64,000 bases of DNA from Brevibacillus_H sp049846925. GTDB taxonomy: Bacteria; Bacillota; Bacilli; Brevibacillales; Brevibacillaceae. Made by a program: the position numbers and the translations under genes. Shown here in pieces: positions 52,650-61,434 of the stretch. The notes beneath the pieces were generated by a model, which was not told the DNA's origin, did not search any database, and saw only the letters and a list, made by a program, of their open reading frames with translations. The first letter of the stretch is position 1. The number at the start of each line of letters is the position of its first letter. The stretch is from the NCBI RefSeq assembly GCF_049846925.1, contig NZ_JBNCMT010000015.1:1-64000 (forward strand), given 5' to 3'.

Positions 52650-53684
52650 GTGCAAAAACGGCTACAGGAAATGAAAGAAGCAGCGCTTTCGCAGTTGGCA
52701 CAGGTAAATGAAGCGCAAGAGCTTCAGGATCTGCGAGTCAAATACCTTGGCAAAAAAGGTGAACTGACCGAAATTCTTCGTGGGATGGGCAGCTTGTCCG
52801 CTGAAGAACGTCCAGTGATCGGGCAAGTGGTGAACGAAGTACGAGAAGCGCTGGAACAAGCGATTTCCACCAAACAGGTTGAATTTGAGCAAGCAGCGAT
52901 CAACCAAAAACTCGCTTCTCAGCAAATTGATGTTACGCTCCCTGGACGCCATGTACCTGTGGGAACGATGCATCCACTTAATCGAATTATTGAAGAAATT
53001 GAAGACATTTTCATTGGATTGGGCTTCGAGGTAGCAGAGGGACCTGAAGTGGAAATGGATTACTTCAACTTCGAAATGCTCAATCTTCCCAAGGACCACC
53101 CGGCTCGGGACATGCAGGATTCTTTTTACGTGACGGACGAAATTCTGATGCGTACGCATACCTCACCGGTTCAGGCAAGAACAATGCTTGCTAAAAATGG
53201 GACGACACCGGTCAAGATCATCTGCCCGGGTAAAGTGTACCGCCGTGATGATGACGATGCGACACACTCCCATCAGTTCACGCAAATCGAGGGACTGGTT
53301 ATTGGTAAAGGAATCGGTATGAGTGACTTGAAAGGTACCTTACTTACATTTGCCCGCCAAATGTTCGGAGAAAACCAGCAAATTCGTCTTCGCCCAAGTT
53401 TTTTCCCGTTCACTGAACCGAGTGCAGAGGTAGACATTCAATGTGTGATGTGTCATGGGGAAGGTTGCCGCACATGCAAACAAACCGGATGGATTGAAAT
53501 TCTCGGTTCCGGTATGGTTCATCCTCGTGTACTGGAGATGGCTGGATATGACCCGACGGAAGTGAGCGGTTTTGCATTCGGTATGGGCGTTGAGCGGATC
53601 GCCATGCTCAAATATGCAGTAGACGACATTCGCCATTTCTATACCAATGACGTCAGATTCTTGCGCCAGTTCAATCGGGAATAG
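52650..53684 (+). CDS. pheS: Phenylalanyl-tRNA synthetase alpha subunit
   Basis: 344 aa (the B. subtilis length) from GTG 52650, which has AAGGAG with 8-base spacing; ATG 52644 is too close to it. N-terminal coiled coil (~1-90), then the class II catalytic core with motif 2 around ICPGKVYRRDDDDATH and motif 3 GFAFGMGVERIAML. The C-x2-C...C-x2-C group (IQCVMCHGEGCRTCKQTG) is seen in many bacterial alpha subunits. Confidence 0.97.
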   Translation: MQKRLQEMKEAALSQLAQVNEAQELQDLRVKYLGKKGELTEILRGMGSLSAEERPVIGQVVNEVREALEQAISTKQVEFEQAAINQKLASQQIDVTLPGRHVPVGTMHPLNRIIEEIEDIFIGLGFEVAEGPEVEMDYFNFEMLNLPKDHPARDMQDSFYVTDEILMRTHTSPVQARTMLAKNGTTPVKIICPGKVYRRDDDDATHSHQFTQIEGLVIGKGIGMSDLKGTLLTFARQMFGENQQIRLRPSFFPFTEPSAEVDIQCVMCHGEGCRTCKQTGWIEILGSGMVHPRVLEMAGYDPTEVSGFAFGMGVERIAMLKYAVDDIRHFYTNDVRFLRQFNRE

Positions 53685-53699
53685 GGAGGATAAATAACG

Positions 53700-56123
53700 A
53701 TGAAGGTTTCCTACAATTGGCTTTCTGAATATGTAGATCTGTCGGGGATTACCCCTCATGAACTTGCTGAAAAGCTTACCCGCAGCGGTGTAGAAGTAGA
53801 TGCGGTTGAGTCACGTAATACAGGAGTATCCAAGGTAGTTGTCGGTTATGTCAAAGAACGCTCCAAACACCCGGATGCCGACCGCCTCAGTGTTTGTATT
53901 GTCGATGCAGGCCAAGAAGAAGAGCTGCAAATCGTATGCGGAGCACAAAACGTCGCACAAGGGCAAAAAATTCCTGTTGCGTTGATCGGAGCGAAACTCC
54001 CGGGTGATTTCCAGATCAAGCGCTCCAAGCTGCGTGGAGTGGAATCCCAAGGGATGATTTGTTCAGCGAAGGAACTCGGGCTAAATGACAAGCTTCTGGG
54101 CAAAGACCAGCAAGAGGGCATTATGGTGTTGCCGGAAGATGCGGAAGTAGGGATGGATGCAGTCTCCTACCTCGGGATGGATGACTATATTCTTGAACTG
54201 GGTCTCACTCCGAACCGTTCGGATTGTCTCAGCATGATTGGTGTGGCTTATGAAGTAGCGGCAATTCTCGGTCGTGACGTGATCCTTCCTTCTACAGATG
54301 TAGTTGAGAATGGTGACGTGAATCCAGTCAGCATCGAAATTGAAGCAACAGACCACAGCTATCAGTACGCAGGACGTCATTTCACAGGTGTTGCAATCGG
54401 TTCCTCGCCACAGTGGCTCAAAAATCGCTTGATGGCAGCGGGTGTACGCCCAATTAACAACGTAGTGGACGTGACCAACTATGTCATGCTGGAGTACGGC
54501 CAGCCACTTCACGCTTTCGACGCAACAAAAGTGAATGATCGCTCGATTGTTGTTCGACTGGCACAAGAGGGTGAAAAGCTGGTTACACTGGATGATCAGG
54601 AGCGTACACTTGACGACCAAACACTTTTGATTGCAGACCGTGAAAAAGGTTTGGCAATCGCTGGTGTGATGGGTGGAGCTAACTCCGAGATTACGGATCA
54701 GACATCTGAAATCATTCTTGAATCAGCTTACTTCACGCCGAAGTCCATCCGCCGCACGTCCCGCATGCTGCAAATGCGTACGGAAGGCTGCGTTCGTTGG
54801 GAGAAAGGCGTAGATCAATCCCGTGTGATTCCGGCTGCAGACCGTGCAGCTCTTTTGATTCAACAGTTGACAGGTGCCCGTGTGTCCAAGGGAATCGCAA
54901 GTGCGAAAGTGCAAGAAATAAAGCCAAGAACGGTACGTTTGACCTTGGAAAAATTAAATCTGCATTTGGGAACTGCGCTAGCCGCCAATGAAGTTTCACC
55001 GATCTTCGATAAACTGAACTTTACTTACAAACTGGAAAACAACGAATGGCAGGTTGAAGTGCCAACCCGTCGTGGAGATATTACTCTGCCTGAGGACTTG
55101 GTGGAAGAAGTAGCCCGCTTGTATGGATACGACAACATCCCGACAAGCTTGCCGGGTGGAGAGACAACACAAGGAATGTTAACCCGTGAGCAAACCATCC
55201 GCCGTACCATTCGTCACCACATGATCGGGTTGGGACTCTCTGAGGCGATTACGTACTCATTGGTAGCCCCAGCGCGGGCGAATGTTGTGGCTGGCTTGCA
55301 TGACAAGACCTTGTCAGAGATTGCTCTCGCCATGCCGATGAGTGAAGAACACAGCGTTCTTCGTACAAACCTGTTGCCGAGTATCATGGAAGTGGCGACA
55401 TATAACAAGAACCGTCAGAACCACGATCTCGCTTTATTTGAGGTAGGGAATGTGTTCTTGACAGAAGAAGAGAAAATTACCAAACTGCCAGAAGAAAAAT
55501 ACTACCTGGCAGCACTGGTTACCGGTGCATGGGTGCACCAGAACTGGATGGGTGTGAAGCAGCCAGTTGATTTCTATCTGCTTAAAGGAATTCTCGAGTC
55601 TGTATTGAGCAAGCTAGGAATTGTCAATGTTTCCTTCCAGCCAACCACGGAGCGTACCGGAATGCATCCAGGCCGTACAGCCAATGTGCTTGTTAATGAT
55701 GAAATCATCGGCTACATCGGGCAGTTGCACCCAGCCACCGAGAAGGCATACGATCTGGATGAGACATACGTTTTCCAATGTGATGTCTCCAAGCTGGTGG
55801 AATCTGCCACTGACCTTGGCCTGTACACACCACTGCCGAAGTTCCCGGCTATTACTCGTGACCTGGCATTCGTGGTCGATCGCTCAGTTACTGCATCCAG
55901 CCTGACTTCTATTATTCGTGAACAGGCAGGCGATCTCTTGGAATCACTCACTTTGTTTGACGTTTATGCAGGCGACCGAATTGCTGCTGACAAGAAGAGC
56001 ATGGCATTCTCGCTTGTTTACCGTCATCAAGAGCGCACCCTGCTCGACGAAGAAGTACAACAATCTACGTCACGCATCGTGCAAGCATTGGCAGAACAAA
56101 CAGGTGCTGAACTGCGCGGCTAA
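53700..56123 (+). CDS. pheT: Phenylalanyl-tRNA synthetase beta subunit
   Basis: 807 aa. N-terminal tRNA-binding EMAP-like domain (~40-150), B3/B4 editing domains (~210-390), B5, catalytic-like core and a C-terminal ferredoxin-fold anticodon-binding domain (~714-807). Forms the alpha2-beta2 enzyme with PheS, 15 bases upstream. Ribosome-binding site AGGGAGGAT. Confidence 0.97.
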   Translation: MKVSYNWLSEYVDLSGITPHELAEKLTRSGVEVDAVESRNTGVSKVVVGYVKERSKHPDADRLSVCIVDAGQEEELQIVCGAQNVAQGQKIPVALIGAKLPGDFQIKRSKLRGVESQGMICSAKELGLNDKLLGKDQQEGIMVLPEDAEVGMDAVSYLGMDDYILELGLTPNRSDCLSMIGVAYEVAAILGRDVILPSTDVVENGDVNPVSIEIEATDHSYQYAGRHFTGVAIGSSPQWLKNRLMAAGVRPINNVVDVTNYVMLEYGQPLHAFDATKVNDRSIVVRLAQEGEKLVTLDDQERTLDDQTLLIADREKGLAIAGVMGGANSEITDQTSEIILESAYFTPKSIRRTSRMLQMRTEGCVRWEKGVDQSRVIPAADRAALLIQQLTGARVSKGIASAKVQEIKPRTVRLTLEKLNLHLGTALAANEVSPIFDKLNFTYKLENNEWQVEVPTRRGDITLPEDLVEEVARLYGYDNIPTSLPGGETTQGMLTREQTIRRTIRHHMIGLGLSEAITYSLVAPARANVVAGLHDKTLSEIALAMPMSEEHSVLRTNLLPSIMEVATYNKNRQNHDLALFEVGNVFLTEEEKITKLPEEKYYLAALVTGAWVHQNWMGVKQPVDFYLLKGILESVLSKLGIVNVSFQPTTERTGMHPGRTANVLVNDEIIGYIGQLHPATEKAYDLDETYVFQCDVSKLVESATDLGLYTPLPKFPAITRDLAFVVDRSVTASSLTSIIREQAGDLLESLTLFDVYAGDRIAADKKSMAFSLVYRHQERTLLDEEVQQSTSRIVQALAEQTGAELRG

Positions 56124-56143
56124 CAAACTTCATAGACAAAATG

Positions 56144-56180
56144 ACAAACTCCTCCTAGCAAAATGAGGAGTTTGTCTTCA
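56144..56180 (+). terminator. Terminator of pheST
   Basis: CAAACTCCTC / GAGGAGTTTG stem with a 10-base loop, then a T-rich stretch. Confidence 0.9.
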
Positions 56181-56244
56181 TTTTGTGGTAAAATGAGGAA
56201 AATCCAGATTCTCACAATGAATCATAGTAAAGAGGACTACTGCC

Positions 56245-56904
56245 ATGATAAAAGCGATTGTGTTTGATTTTGACGGTTTGATCGTAGACACTGAAAATGC
56301 GTGGTTTGAAGCGTTCAGAGATGTGTTTTCTGAACAGTTCGGCATGAATGTGACGCTAGAAGAATTTGCAATGTGTATCGGAACAGAAAATTCAGTTCTG
56401 TTCGATGCACTCGAACGAAAAGTGGGGAGGCCTTTGGATCGCAACGGAATCGAGAGGCTTACCCTCCAAAAGTATGAAGAAAAAATGACGGCGATCTCGT
56501 TGCGTCCAGGCGTGTTGGAATACCTGAAAGAAGCCAAAAAGCTCGGTCTTCGCATCGGCCTTGCGTCCAGTTCCTCTCGTAAGTGGGTTGAACATTATCT
56601 CACAGAAACGGGGATCATCGATTATTTCGAGGTGCTCAAAACAAAAGATGACGTAGAACAGGTAAAGCCACACCCTGAACTATACCTGCAAGCCATTTCC
56701 TCATTAGGGGTTGGGTCAGCAGAGGCGCTGGCATTCGAAGATTCAGCAAATGGCTGCAATGCTGCTGTTGCAGCGGGACTTCGCTGTGTAATTGTCCCGA
56801 ATCTGCTAACAAGAACACTTCAATTTGAGAAATATGACTGGCGATTGGAATCAATGGAGGACTGCAGTTTGTCTCAATTAGTAACATATTTGACCCAGTC
56901 ATAG
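56245..56904 (+). CDS. HAD-IA family phosphatase (beta-PGM-like)
   Basis: 219 aa. Motif I DFDGLIVDTE (nucleophile and acid Asp), motif II ASSSS, motif III Lys in KPHPELYL and motif IV FEDSANG are all present. A helical cap is inserted after motif I. Such enzymes remove phosphate from small sugar phosphates or nucleotides, or isomerise them; the substrate is not predictable. B. subtilis YhcW is a likely relative. It stands where rnhC is found in B. subtilis. Confidence 0.88.
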   Translation: MIKAIVFDFDGLIVDTENAWFEAFRDVFSEQFGMNVTLEEFAMCIGTENSVLFDALERKVGRPLDRNGIERLTLQKYEEKMTAISLRPGVLEYLKEAKKLGLRIGLASSSSRKWVEHYLTETGIIDYFEVLKTKDDVEQVKPHPELYLQAISSLGVGSAEALAFEDSANGCNAAVAAGLRCVIVPNLLTRTLQFEKYDWRLESMEDCSLSQLVTYLTQS

Positions 56905-57032
56905 CTGGAATGAAAACCCAAAATGTGTACAGTTTAATGAGAATGAAAAGGAAAATCTTGACGGATAATGTCATTTTCAGTAACCTAATAGGGAAATACT
57001 ATTGTCATTGATGTTTCAAGGAGGAAGCCATT

Positions 57033-57299
57033 GTGCAGGGAGACGGGAAAAATCGACTCATAGTTGATATATACGGTCAACAGTACCGACTGAGTGGGAA
57101 AGCTAGCGTCAACCATATGCGCATGGTGGCAGGGTACGTCGACGACAAAATGAATGAAATCAGTCATGGGAATGCCCGACTGGATACAGCCAAGATCGCT
57201 GTTCTGGCAGCAGTCAATATTACGGATGAGTACTTTCGACTTCGGCAGGAATACGAAGAACTGTTGAAAATCTTGCAAGAAGATGCCAAAGACAAATAA
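57033..57299 (+). CDS. zapA: Cell division protein ZapA
   Basis: 88 aa from GTG 57033 after AAGGAGGAAGCC. N-terminal ZapA fold (NRLIVDIYGQQYRLSG; HMRMVAGYVDDKMNEI) and a C-terminal coiled coil (TDEYFRLRQEYEELLKILQE). It bundles FtsZ filaments at midcell. Usually followed by cvpA-polX-mutS2 in Bacilli; here cvpA and polX are missing. Confidence 0.92.
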   Translation: MQGDGKNRLIVDIYGQQYRLSGKASVNHMRMVAGYVDDKMNEISHGNARLDTAKIAVLAAVNITDEYFRLRQEYEELLKILQEDAKDK

Positions 57300-57302
57300 A
57301 CG

Positions 57303-57336
57303 GAAGGTGGGGCACAAACGGCTCCACCTTTTTTTA
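57303..57336 (+). terminator. Terminator of zapA
   Basis: AAGGTGG-GC / GC-CCACCTT stem followed by seven T residues. Confidence 0.88.
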
Positions 57337-57343
57337 TAATGGC

Positions 57344-57433
57344 AGATCCATTCGTTTGCTGCAAAAATTGGGATTTGAACAAGGGGAAGCAGAGCGTAAC
57401 GACGAGCTTTACTACTCACTTGCTCGTTCCTGA
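57344..57433 (+). pseudogene. C-terminal remnant of a GNAT acetyltransferase
   Basis: Without any start codon or ribosome-binding site, this frame reads SIRLLQKLGFEQGE then NDELYYSLARS and a stop. That is the characteristic last strand-helix-strand of RimJ/RimL-type N-acetyltransferases (S-x-x-LLEKLGF...Y.L). About 29 codons survive. It lies directly after the zapA terminator. Confidence 0.6.
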
Positions 57434-57477
57434 AGAAGTGTCCGTTTGCAATGGGGAGATTCACAGCTAGACAAGTG

Positions 57478-57516
57478 AAAACCTGTATCTAACCAAAAGG
57501 AAGATACAGGTTTTCC
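57478..57516. terminator. Strong hairpin, terminator of the YvlD-like gene
   Basis: GAAAACCTGTATCT / AGATACAGGTTTTC, 14-bp arms. Read from the minus strand it follows the holin-family gene and ends in GGTTTTC. Confidence 0.75.
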
Positions 57517-57528
57517 TGTACTCAATAA

Positions 57529-57888
57529 CTATCTTGCCTCTCCGTTTGGCATGTTCAGCTTGTTGCGAATCGGGATGAACAAGTCGATAACCCCGATGAC
57601 CAGGGAAGCGAGCAGCGCACCGAGAATAGTGACTCGAAACCCGGTAACAAAAAACTGGGTTACATAAATGACGACGGCACTGACGAGAAATCCAATAATT
57701 CCTCGATTGTATGGAGAAATTCGCTGTCCTAGCATCGCTTCCAATACCCAACCGATAACAGCAATCACAACAGCAGCGAACAGTGCTGTCCAGAAACTAC
57801 TTACCGTGAAGCCAGGAACAAGGAAGCCCACAACCATCAAGACAATTGCTGCAACCACAAAGCGGACGATATGGCGAATGATTGTCAT
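57529..57888 (-). CDS. YvlD-like small membrane protein (phage holin 4 family)
   Basis: 119 aa with four hydrophobic helices. Typical start MTIIRHIVRFVVAAIVLMVV and the PYNRGIIGFLVSAVVIY segment. The family is named for phage holins, but chromosomal YvlD relatives act in envelope stress contexts; no lysis genes are nearby. AAGGAGAATAAAG precedes the ATG. Confidence 0.82.
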   Translation of the reverse strand: MTIIRHIVRFVVAAIVLMVVGFLVPGFTVSSFWTALFAAVVIAVIGWVLEAMLGQRISPYNRGIIGFLVSAVVIYVTQFFVTGFRVTILGALLASLVIGVIDLFIPIRNKLNMPNGEAR

Positions 57889-57995
57889 CTTTATTCTCCT
57901 TCCTTAGGTAAGCTTGATAACATTGTGCCTAATTCGGCAATGAAGTATTCGTCGTGCTATAATAAGGAAATATACTTCTGAAGGAGGCTTCTTTC

Positions 57996-60350
57996 GTGGA
58001 GCAACGGGTTTTGAAAACATTGGAATACCGTAAAATAATCGACCTTTTAACGGAAAAGGCCACATCGACAGCAGGTAAAGAAAAAGCGAGTGAGCTTACA
58101 CCTTTTACAAGAATAGATGAAGTACGATATGCGTTAAAAGGAACTGATGAAGCGAGTACTGTCTTGCGCCTCAAAGGAAATGCCCCTCTTGGAGGGATCC
58201 GTGATATTCGTGCCGCCGTTCAACGGGCACGTCTTGGTGCCATGCTTGCACCGATGGAACTGGTGGAAATTGCATCAACGATTTTTGCAGGGAGACGTCT
58301 CAAGACATTTCTGCTCGACATTTGTGACGAGCATGGCTTAACTGTGCTAAAAAACCACTGTGAACAAATTGAGGGTCTGCGTGACCTCGAACTGGAAATC
58401 AAGCAATGCATTGATGAAAACGGTGAAGTGATGGACAGCGCCAGTGTGGAACTGCGCCAGATTCGTCAAGAAATCCGTTCCCTCGAGTCACGCATTCGTG
58501 AAAAGCTGGATTCGATGACCCGTTCGAGCAGCTATCAGAAAATGCTGATGGAAAACATCGTGACCATCCGTTCGGACCGTTATGTCATCCCGGTTAAGCA
58601 AGAGTATCGTCACGTATTCGGTGGTATCGTTCACGACCAGTCCGCCTCAGGCGCAACTTTATTTATCGAGCCAGAAGTAATCGTTTCGATGAACAACAAG
58701 TTGCGTGAAGTACGATTGAAGGAAGAGCGGGAAATTGAACGCATCTTGTATCAGTTGACTGAACTGGTAGCTGTCAATGTAGACATTTTGCTCGTGAATG
58801 TGGAGCAGTTGGCAGAACTCGATTTTCTTTTTGCCAAAGGTCAGTTGGCCTACAGTATGAAAGCAACTAGCCCACATTTAAATGACCGGGGCTACATTCG
58901 AATGAAAAAGGCAAGACATCCGTTGATTCCGATGGACGTTGTTGTTCCTATTGATGTAGAACTGGGATCGCATTACACCGGAATCGTCATTACAGGGCCC
59001 AATACAGGGGGTAAAACCGTTACGATCAAAACGATTGGACTGCTATCCCTGATGGCTATGTCAGGACTGCATGTTCCGGCCGAAGAAGAAAGCGAACTAA
59101 CTGTCTTCTCCCATGTTTTTGCTGATATCGGGGATGAACAGTCCATCGAACAGAGCTTGTCTACCTTCTCCAGCCATATGGTCAATATTGTAGACATTTT
59201 AAGCAAGCTCGATGAGAAAAGCCTTGTCCTGTTTGATGAGTTGGGTGCAGGAACCGATCCGACAGAAGGTGCGGCACTAGCGATGTCGATCCTCGATTAT
59301 TGCCTGCAAAAAGGAGCACGCCTCGTTGCAACGACACACTATAGCGAGCTAAAAGCATACGCATACGATCGTCCGGATGTCATCAATGCCAGTGTAGAAT
59401 TTAATGTGGAGACACTTCGCCCTACCTACAAGCTGTTAATTGGTGTACCAGGACGTTCCAACGCATTTGCCATTGCTTCCAGACTCGGACTGCCTACCGA
59501 AATTATTCGAGCGGCCAGAGAAACCATTTCGGAGGAAGAAAACCAGGTAGAGACCATGATTGCCTCGCTGGAGCGCAACACCAAAACGGCCGAAATGGAG
59601 CGAAAGGAAGCAGAAAAACTTCGCCAGGAAGCGGAAGAGCTGCGTAAACAATTGGAGGAAGAGCGCAATCAGTTCGCCATGGAGAAAAATCGTCTCATGG
59701 AACGGGCAGAGGACGAGGCGAGAATTGCTGTGCAGCTTGCCAAGGAAGAGGCAGACACCGTTATTCGTGAATTGCGTGAGATGATGACGGAAGGAATGGA
59801 CATTAAAGAGCATCGCCTGATCGAAGCGAAAAAACGTTTAGGCAACGCGGTGATGGAACTGGACAAGGAAAAAGTAAAAAAACCAGCCAAAGCCGTTCGT
59901 GCGACACAGGTCAAAGTGGGTGACGAAGTGATGGTCAACTCCTTTGGTCAAAAAGGAACCGTGTTGGAGAAAGTGACGGACAAGGAATTCCTCGTGCAAA
60001 TTGGCATTATGAAAATGAAAGTGAAACGTGACGACATGACGGTAGTGAAAGCTTCCAAGAAAGAGCCAGTCGTTCAATATACAGCAGTTAAAGCACGCCG
60101 GGACACAGTGAAAATGGAACTGGACCTCAGAGGATACAACGTAGAAGACGGAATTAACGAGATTGATCGCTATTTGGACGAAGCATTGATGGCAGGACTT
60201 CACTCGGTATCCATCATTCACGGTCATGGAACAGGAGTACTGCGCAAAGGAGTACATGAATTCTTGCGTGGTCACCGCAATGTGAAGTCATTCCGGTTAG
60301 GCGGGCAAGGAGAAGGCGGCGTAGGAGCAACGATTGTTGAACTGCGGTAA
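57996..60350 (+). CDS. mutS2: Endonuclease MutS2
   Basis: 784 aa (B. subtilis 785). Lacks the mismatch-recognition domain of MutS. Core and lever (~1-310), ATPase with Walker A GPNTGGKTVTIK and Walker B DELGAGTDPTEGA, a long coiled coil (~515-640; rich in E/R/K), a KOW-like segment, and the C-terminal Smr nuclease domain with LDLRGYNVED and IIHGHGTGVLR. It acts on stalled or collided ribosomes and/or in recombination control. GTG 57996 follows AAGGAGG. Confidence 0.96.
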   Translation: MEQRVLKTLEYRKIIDLLTEKATSTAGKEKASELTPFTRIDEVRYALKGTDEASTVLRLKGNAPLGGIRDIRAAVQRARLGAMLAPMELVEIASTIFAGRRLKTFLLDICDEHGLTVLKNHCEQIEGLRDLELEIKQCIDENGEVMDSASVELRQIRQEIRSLESRIREKLDSMTRSSSYQKMLMENIVTIRSDRYVIPVKQEYRHVFGGIVHDQSASGATLFIEPEVIVSMNNKLREVRLKEEREIERILYQLTELVAVNVDILLVNVEQLAELDFLFAKGQLAYSMKATSPHLNDRGYIRMKKARHPLIPMDVVVPIDVELGSHYTGIVITGPNTGGKTVTIKTIGLLSLMAMSGLHVPAEEESELTVFSHVFADIGDEQSIEQSLSTFSSHMVNIVDILSKLDEKSLVLFDELGAGTDPTEGAALAMSILDYCLQKGARLVATTHYSELKAYAYDRPDVINASVEFNVETLRPTYKLLIGVPGRSNAFAIASRLGLPTEIIRAARETISEEENQVETMIASLERNTKTAEMERKEAEKLRQEAEELRKQLEEERNQFAMEKNRLMERAEDEARIAVQLAKEEADTVIRELREMMTEGMDIKEHRLIEAKKRLGNAVMELDKEKVKKPAKAVRATQVKVGDEVMVNSFGQKGTVLEKVTDKEFLVQIGIMKMKVKRDDMTVVKASKKEPVVQYTAVKARRDTVKMELDLRGYNVEDGINEIDRYLDEALMAGLHSVSIIHGHGTGVLRKGVHEFLRGHRNVKSFRLGGQGEGGVGATIVELR

Positions 60351-60376
60351 GTGTAAGTTTGTGGGAGGAGTAATCG

Positions 60377-60787
60377 ATGCGGGTTTTATTGAGTAATCCC
60401 TATATAGCGACTACGGCGTATTTTGCTGTAACTGGTCTTGCCATGATCCTGTTTCTCACGATTTTTGAGATGGTAACCAAGTACCGTGTCTGGGCTGAAG
60501 TCAAAAAGGGAAATATGGCTGTTGCCATGGCTACGGGTGGGAAGATTTTTGGGATCGCCAATATTTTTCGCTTCTCCATTGAGCATCATGATCGGATTGG
60601 TCAGGCGCTCATTTGGGGTGGATTCGGGTTCTTACTGCTTTTGGCAAGCTATTTTATCTTTGAATTCCTTACTCCTACGATTCATGTCGATGAAGAAATT
60701 GCCAACGACAATCGGGCGGTTGGGTTTACGTCGATGATGATTTCCATCGGTTTTTCATATGTAATTGGTGCCAGTTTAACGCTGTAA
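60377..60787 (+). CDS. DUF350 membrane protein (YshE-like)
   Basis: 136 aa with four membrane helices (YFAVTGLAMILFLTIFEMVT; IWGGFGFLLLLASYFIFEF; FTSMMISIGFSYVIGAS). Follows mutS2 by 26 bases with a GGGAGGAG ribosome-binding site, as yshE follows mutSB in B. subtilis. Function unknown. Confidence 0.87.
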   Translation: MRVLLSNPYIATTAYFAVTGLAMILFLTIFEMVTKYRVWAEVKKGNMAVAMATGGKIFGIANIFRFSIEHHDRIGQALIWGGFGFLLLLASYFIFEFLTPTIHVDEEIANDNRAVGFTSMMISIGFSYVIGASLTL

Positions 60788-60828
60788 AAAACGTAACCCA
60801 GTACAGAAAAGAGAAGTGAGGGAGAGGC

Positions 60829-61161
60829 GTGGAGCAAACCCATGGGAATCAGGATCTCGGAGGAAAAAATCCTGTTTTGATCACTGTCACTGTGATTCAA
60901 GGAACCGATTGCACCTCTTTTCCTGTGCGAAAGGGAGACAATTTATTAATGGCGATGGTTCAAGCGGGGTATCCAGTCACATTTATGTGCACAACGGGGA
61001 AATGTACGACCTGTCAAATGAAAATGGATATTCCTGCAGGCTCAGCCAATATAGCCAGTGAAACAGAACGATATCGGTTGGGAAATGAAACGTTGGCTAA
61101 TGGAATCCGTCTAACTTGTCAGGTGTACGTCCATGGTCCCCTTACCGTGTTTCTGCCTTAA
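60829..61161 (+). CDS. 2Fe-2S ferredoxin
   Basis: 110 aa, plant-type fold. Three cluster cysteines lie in CTTGKCTTC (Cx4CxxC), and the fourth is in RLTCQVYV near the C-terminus. GTG 60829 follows GGGAGAGGC. Cytoplasmic electron carrier; the partner is unknown. It follows the YshE-like gene by 41 bases. Confidence 0.9.
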   Translation: MEQTHGNQDLGGKNPVLITVTVIQGTDCTSFPVRKGDNLLMAMVQAGYPVTFMCTTGKCTTCQMKMDIPAGSANIASETERYRLGNETLANGIRLTCQVYVHGPLTVFLP

Positions 61162-61255
61162 ACTCACCACTACCCTTTTTACTGGATGGCGAGTATAATT
61201 AACCTTTGGCAATAACAAAACGTTGAATCTTGTTCCAAGCTAAGGGGGAAACACC

Positions 61256-61405
61256 TTGGACACGCTCTACAAAGTGCTGATTGTCGTCTGTCTTTTGTTT
61301 GTAGCAGCAGGCATTGTGTATGTAATGGTGTATTTGCCTCAGATACCACATACACCAGCTACGCCGCCGCCAACAGGATATTTGCCAGTAAGTAATAAGA
61401 TATAG
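61256..61405 (+). CDS. Small proline-rich membrane peptide
   Basis: 49 aa from TTG 61256, 7 bases after AAGGGGG. One N-terminal membrane helix (VLIVVCLLFVAAGIVYVMVY) is followed by a short outside tail rich in proline and threonine (PQIPHTPATPPPTGY). No family recognised. The spacing, ribosome-binding site and residue bias argue for a real gene. It lies 29 bases before the nucleotide-sugar dehydrogenase. Confidence 0.6.
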   Translation: MDTLYKVLIVVCLLFVAAGIVYVMVYLPQIPHTPATPPPTGYLPVSNKI

Positions 61406-61434
61406 AAGTTTTCGTTGAAAAGAGGAGATTGAAA

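Noticed and set aside
57529..57888. Holin-family gene as evidence of a prophage
   Set aside because: It is a lone YvlD-like chromosomal protein with no lysin, structural or integrase gene around it.
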